A stretch of DNA of 23,453 bases. It comes from Thermoleophilia bacterium (GTDB lineage Bacteria > Actinomycetota > Thermoleophilia > Gaiellales > JAICJC01). The stretch is taken from contig JAICJM010000045.1 in assembly GCA_025928435.1 (NCBI GenBank), positions 1 through 23,453 on the forward strand, in the 5' to 3' direction. The first letter of the stretch is position 1; each line of letters starts with the position of its first letter. Below the pieces are notes generated by a model, which was not told where the DNA came from, searched no databases, and saw nothing but the letters and a program-made list of their open reading frames with translations. Below, piece after piece: positions 20,755-23,453 of this stretch. The translations under genes were made by a program, and so were the position numbers.

Positions 20755-21930
20755 ATGGCCGCCGACCCGATCCGCGAGCGCGCCTCCGCGAACGAGACCG
20801 ATGTCCTCGACCTGCTGGGACGGCTCGTGGCGCAGGAGTCGGTCGAGGGCTCGCCGGCCATCGCCGCCTGCCTCGACGTCGTCGCAGACCGGCTGGCCGG
20901 GGTCGGCGCGAGCGTCGACCGGCTCGACCTCGACGGCGTGCCGGCCCTCGTCGCCCGCGTCGGGGACGGCGATCCGGCCGGGCGGCTGACATTCTCGGGC
21001 CACGTCGACGTCGTCCCGGCGGCCGGCGGCTGGACGTCGCCGCCGTTCGCGCTGACGGCTCGCGACGGCCGCCTCTACGGCCGTGGTACGTGCGACATGA
21101 AGGCCGGCGTCGCGGCGGCGGTCGAGGCGGTCCGCGTCGCCGCCGATCTCGGCCTGCTCTCCGACGTCTCGATCGAACTCGCGCTGACGGGCGACGAGGA
21201 GGTCGGGAGCGAGCGCGGCACGCGCGCGCTGCTTGCGGAGGGCTGGATCACCGGCCGCGCCGCGGTGTGCTGCGAGCCGACCGGCCTCGACGTCTTCCTC
21301 GGCAACCGCGGGCTCGTCTGGATGGACGTCGTCGTGACCGGCCGCGGCGGCCACGCCGGCATGGCCCACGCGCTCGCCAATCCAATTGACGCGGCCGCGA
21401 CGCTGATTGGCGCGCTGCGCGACATCCCGCTGACCGCGCGCGACGACCGCTTCGATCCGGGCGTGCCGACGCTCACCCTCACCCGCCTCGGGGCCGACGG
21501 GGGCGGCCGCAACGTCGTCCCCGACCGGGTCGAGCTCGGCATCGACCGGCGCCTGCTCCCGGGCGAGGACCCGGAGGCGGCCATCGCCGCGATCGAGTGC
21601 GCCGTCGGCGCGGCGGTCCGCCCGCCGTTCGCTGCCGAATCCGCAGTCTCCCGGCGGTGGCCGCCGTATGCGATCGACGCCGGCCGTCCGATCGCGCGGG
21701 CCGCCGCGGGGGCGGTGCGCGCCGCCGGCCGCGAGCCTGCGTTCGGGATGGACAGTGCCGCCAACGACTCCTCCTGGCTCGACGCGGCCGGCATCGACAC
21801 GGTCCTGCTCGGGCCCGGCGACCCGCCCCAGGCCCACGCCACCGACGAGCACGTCGACCCGGCCGAGGTGGTGGCCGCCGTCGAGATCTACGCCCGGCTG
21901 ATGGCGGCGGCGGCCTCCGCTGTGGTCTGA
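20755..21930 (+). CDS. M20-family metallopeptidase (ArgE/DapE type)
   Basis: 391 residues from ATG 20755; ATG 20743 would add four residues. The di-zinc site is complete: His83 (SGHVDVVP) with Asp85, Asp114 (GRGTCDMKAG), the Glu148-Glu149 pair (TGDEEVG), Glu174 (CCEPTG) and His361 (PPQAHATDEH). The dimerisation domain is inserted at about residues 180-290 (GRGGHAGMAHALANPIDAA marks its start). Members deacylate amino acids or cleave small peptides: acetylornithine, succinyl-diaminopimelate and others. No arginine or lysine genes are nearby, so the substrate stays open. It is followed by the FAD-binding protein after nine bases, and the two are probably co-transcribed. Confidence 0.94.
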   Translation: MAADPIRERASANETDVLDLLGRLVAQESVEGSPAIAACLDVVADRLAGVGASVDRLDLDGVPALVARVGDGDPAGRLTFSGHVDVVPAAGGWTSPPFALTARDGRLYGRGTCDMKAGVAAAVEAVRVAADLGLLSDVSIELALTGDEEVGSERGTRALLAEGWITGRAAVCCEPTGLDVFLGNRGLVWMDVVVTGRGGHAGMAHALANPIDAAATLIGALRDIPLTARDDRFDPGVPTLTLTRLGADGGGRNVVPDRVELGIDRRLLPGEDPEAAIAAIECAVGAAVRPPFAAESAVSRRWPPYAIDAGRPIARAAAGAVRAAGREPAFGMDSAANDSSWLDAAGIDTVLLGPGDPPQAHATDEHVDPAEVVAAVEIYARLMAAAASAVV

Positions 21931-21939
21931 TCCCCATCC

Positions 21940-23307
21940 ATGGCCAGCCCGGACACCGTGGACGTCGCGATCATCGGCGGCGGCGCCGCGGGCACCTTCA
22001 CCGCCGTCCACCTCCTGCGCACGGGCCGGGCCCTGCGGCTGGCGATCGTCGAGCGGGCCGACCGGCTGGGGCGCGGCATCGCCTACAGCACGACCAATCC
22101 GCGCCATCTCATGAACGTGCCCGCGTCGGCGATGGGCGGGCTGGCGGGCCGTCCCGGGCACCTGGTGGAGTGGTGCGCCGCGCGGGGCGAGCCGGTGGAG
22201 GAGACCGCGTTCGTGAACCGGCCGCTCTTCGGCCGCTACCTCGTGGCGCTGCTGCGCGACGCGATCGCAGGCGCCGCCATACGGCCGGTCGAGCTGCGCG
22301 ACGAGGCGGTCGCCGTCACCCCGTCCGGCAGCCGGCTGCGGGTGGCGCTCGCGAGCGGGTCCGAGATCGACGCCGGCCGGGTCGTGCTCGCAACCGGGAC
22401 GCCGGTGGCCGCCGACCTCCCACTCGCCTTGGGCTCGTGGCCACGCGACCCCGCGCGCTATCTGACCGACCCGTGGGCACCCGGCGCGCTCGAGGCGCTG
22501 GCGGGCGACGACATCCTGCTCCTCGGAACCGGCCTCACGACGGTCGACGTCGCCCTGCGCCTGTCCGAGCTGCGCCCGTCGGCCCGCCTCGTGGCCGTCT
22601 CCCGCACCGGCCTGCTGCCGATCACGCACCGCTGGCCGGAGGGCGCCGTCGAGATCGGCTACCGGCCCCCGCCGGCGGGCACGACGCTGCGGGAGCAGGC
22701 GCGGGCCTTCCGGACCGCGGTCGTCGCAGCCCGCGAGCGGGGCGCGGACATGCGCGACGTGGTCGATGCCATGCGCCCGTACACCCAGGCGATCTGGCGG
22801 GGGCTCCCGGACGCCGACCGGCGGCGGTTCCTGCGCCGCTACGCCCGGTACTGGCTGATCCATCGCAGCCGGATGGCACCCGCCGCCTCGGGCTGGGTGC
22901 AGGAGCTGCGCGACGACGGCCGTCTGCGGATCGTGGCCGCCGCGATCGCGTCCGTCGAGGACGGCAGCCGGCCGGTCGTTCGCCTGCGACCTCGCGGTGG
23001 CGGGGCCGTCGAGACGGTGCACGTCGACGCGATCGTGAACTGCGCCGGGCCCGCCGACTCGCCCTTCACCGGCGGTTCGCCGCTCTACCGCGCCCTGCGC
23101 GACGCCGGGCTGGCGCGGCCCCACCCGCTCGGGCTCGGCATCGACACCGGCCCCGGCGGCGCGGTGCTCGACGCCGACGGGCGGCCATCCGAAACGCTCT
23201 ACACCATCGGCTGGCTGCGGCGCGGCGAGCTGTGGGAGTCGCTCGCGATCCCCGAGCTCCGCGACCAGGCGGGAGCGCTCGCCGACCTGTTCACGGCCGA
23301 CACCTAG
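21940..23307 (+). CDS. FAD/NAD(P)-binding protein (HpxO/YdhS-like)
   Basis: 455 residues. The N-terminal dinucleotide motif is VAIIGGGAAGTFTAVHLL (GGGAAG at 13-18), followed by Glu in IVERADRLGRGIAYST. The sequence RHLMNVPASAMGGLAG and the second nucleotide motif ILLLGTGLTTVDVAL (about residue 190) are typical of the FAD-NAD(P)-binding family PF13454. IVNCAGPADSPF and the C-terminal LYTIGWLRRGELWESLAIPELRDQA close the fold. These proteins are presumed flavin oxidoreductases; few have a known substrate. It lies nine bases after the M20 peptidase, suggesting a shared pathway, perhaps breakdown of an amide compound. The stop is shared as CTAG with the convergent gene. Confidence 0.9.
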   Translation: MASPDTVDVAIIGGGAAGTFTAVHLLRTGRALRLAIVERADRLGRGIAYSTTNPRHLMNVPASAMGGLAGRPGHLVEWCAARGEPVEETAFVNRPLFGRYLVALLRDAIAGAAIRPVELRDEAVAVTPSGSRLRVALASGSEIDAGRVVLATGTPVAADLPLALGSWPRDPARYLTDPWAPGALEALAGDDILLLGTGLTTVDVALRLSELRPSARLVAVSRTGLLPITHRWPEGAVEIGYRPPPAGTTLREQARAFRTAVVAARERGADMRDVVDAMRPYTQAIWRGLPDADRRRFLRRYARYWLIHRSRMAPAASGWVQELRDDGRLRIVAAAIASVEDGSRPVVRLRPRGGGAVETVHVDAIVNCAGPADSPFTGGSPLYRALRDAGLARPHPLGLGIDTGPGGAVLDADGRPSETLYTIGWLRRGELWESLAIPELRDQAGALADLFTADT

Positions 23308-23453
23308 ACCGCCTGGGAGAGCGTGCCCGGCGAGGGCAGCGGCGTCGTCCGCTGCGGCGCGACGATGTGCACCGGTGCGCCCCAGTGCGTGAAGTGCGCC
23401 GAGAGCGTGAGCCGCAGGCCGTCGGCCGACCGCGGCAGGGCGAACGGCTGCGG
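23304..23453 (-). CDS. C-terminal part of an unrecognised protein, runs off the window
   Basis: 49 residues plus a TAG stop on the minus strand; the start is beyond the right edge. The frame is open throughout the visible part. The tail contains LRLTLSAHFTHWGAPVHIVAP and ends PSPGTLSQAV. The Phe-x-x-Trp-Gly-x-Pro-Val pattern recalls the last strand of actinobacterial secreted lipoproteins of the LppX/LprG kind, but this is too short to call. Its stop overlaps the convergent FAD-protein stop in a CTAG, the tail-to-tail packing typical of real genes here. Confidence 0.55.
   Translation of the reverse strand, partial: PQPFALPRSADGLRLTLSAHFTHWGAPVHIVAPQRTTPLPSPGTLSQAV

Noticed and set aside
18103..23124. 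A 1673-codon open frame on the minus strand running through topoisomerase IB and upstream genes
   Set aside because: Only the last 365 codons are topoisomerase IB, with its own ATG and ribosome site. The rest is Arg/Ala/Gly/Asp-rich shadow antisense to the HAF, M20 and FAD genes, all of which have clear domains.

Overview
The window is very GC-rich, with dense four-base stop/start overlaps, many GTG starts, and long shadow frames caused by base composition. Gene content (group 2-like sigma factor, STAS protein, Hsp20, ferritin-like DUF892 proteins, bacterial topoisomerase IB, PolX-type PHP protein, Mrp/Mbh-type antiporter) suggests an actinomycete in the broad sense. A deep branch such as Thermoleophilia is possible, but that is inference from style and content; no phylogenetic marker is present. 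I see no transposase, phage gene or CRISPR array, so this looks like chromosomal backbone with a stress-response flavour.

Layout. 1-73 is tRNA-Thr(GGT) on the minus strand. 315-2213 is a multi-spanning membrane protein with a helix-hairpin-helix-like tail. 2264-3081 is an ArsR-SRPBCC two-gene operon with a clear promoter and operator. 3122-4420 is a secreted beta-helix protein. 4526-6176 (minus) is an operon of sigma factor, Hsp20 and STAS anti-sigma antagonist. 6337-6435 is a tiny membrane peptide. 6609-10796 is a seven-gene cation/proton antiporter operon in the order E-F-G-(MbhD-like)-(MbhE+B)-C-D, ending in a strong hairpin. 10888-12861 holds a double DUF892 protein and an NAD-dependent epimerase. 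12869-14512 (minus) is a four-gene operon: small basic KGG-type protein, small acidic protein, DUF1360 membrane protein, SDR. 14637-15827 (minus) is a zinc alcohol dehydrogenase. 15891-17495 (minus) is a PolX-like protein whose polymerase site is lost but whose PHP site is intact. 17542-18033 (minus) is a DUF892 protein and 18103-19197 (minus) topoisomerase IB. 19318-23307 (plus) holds a secreted HAF-repeat protein, an M20 peptidase and an FAD/NAD(P)-binding protein. The C-terminal end of a minus-strand gene runs off the right edge.

How the parts fit. The most interesting pattern is regulatory. At least five, perhaps seven, transcription units (both DUF892 genes, topoisomerase IB, the KGG-type operon, the alcohol dehydrogenase, perhaps the antiporter operon and the tiny peptide) carry a GTTT-like box 19-21 bases before a GGGTA-like box, the form of SigB-type general-stress promoters. 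With a sigma factor, an Hsp20 and a STAS antagonist nearby, the window reads as a general-stress island. A second group of genes has TAnnnT hexamers 6-9 bases before the start codon and no Shine-Dalgarno, the pattern of leaderless transcripts. The antiporter operon lacks the large NuoL-like part of MrpA and so resembles the membrane arm of Mbh hydrogenase more than a standard Mrp antiporter.
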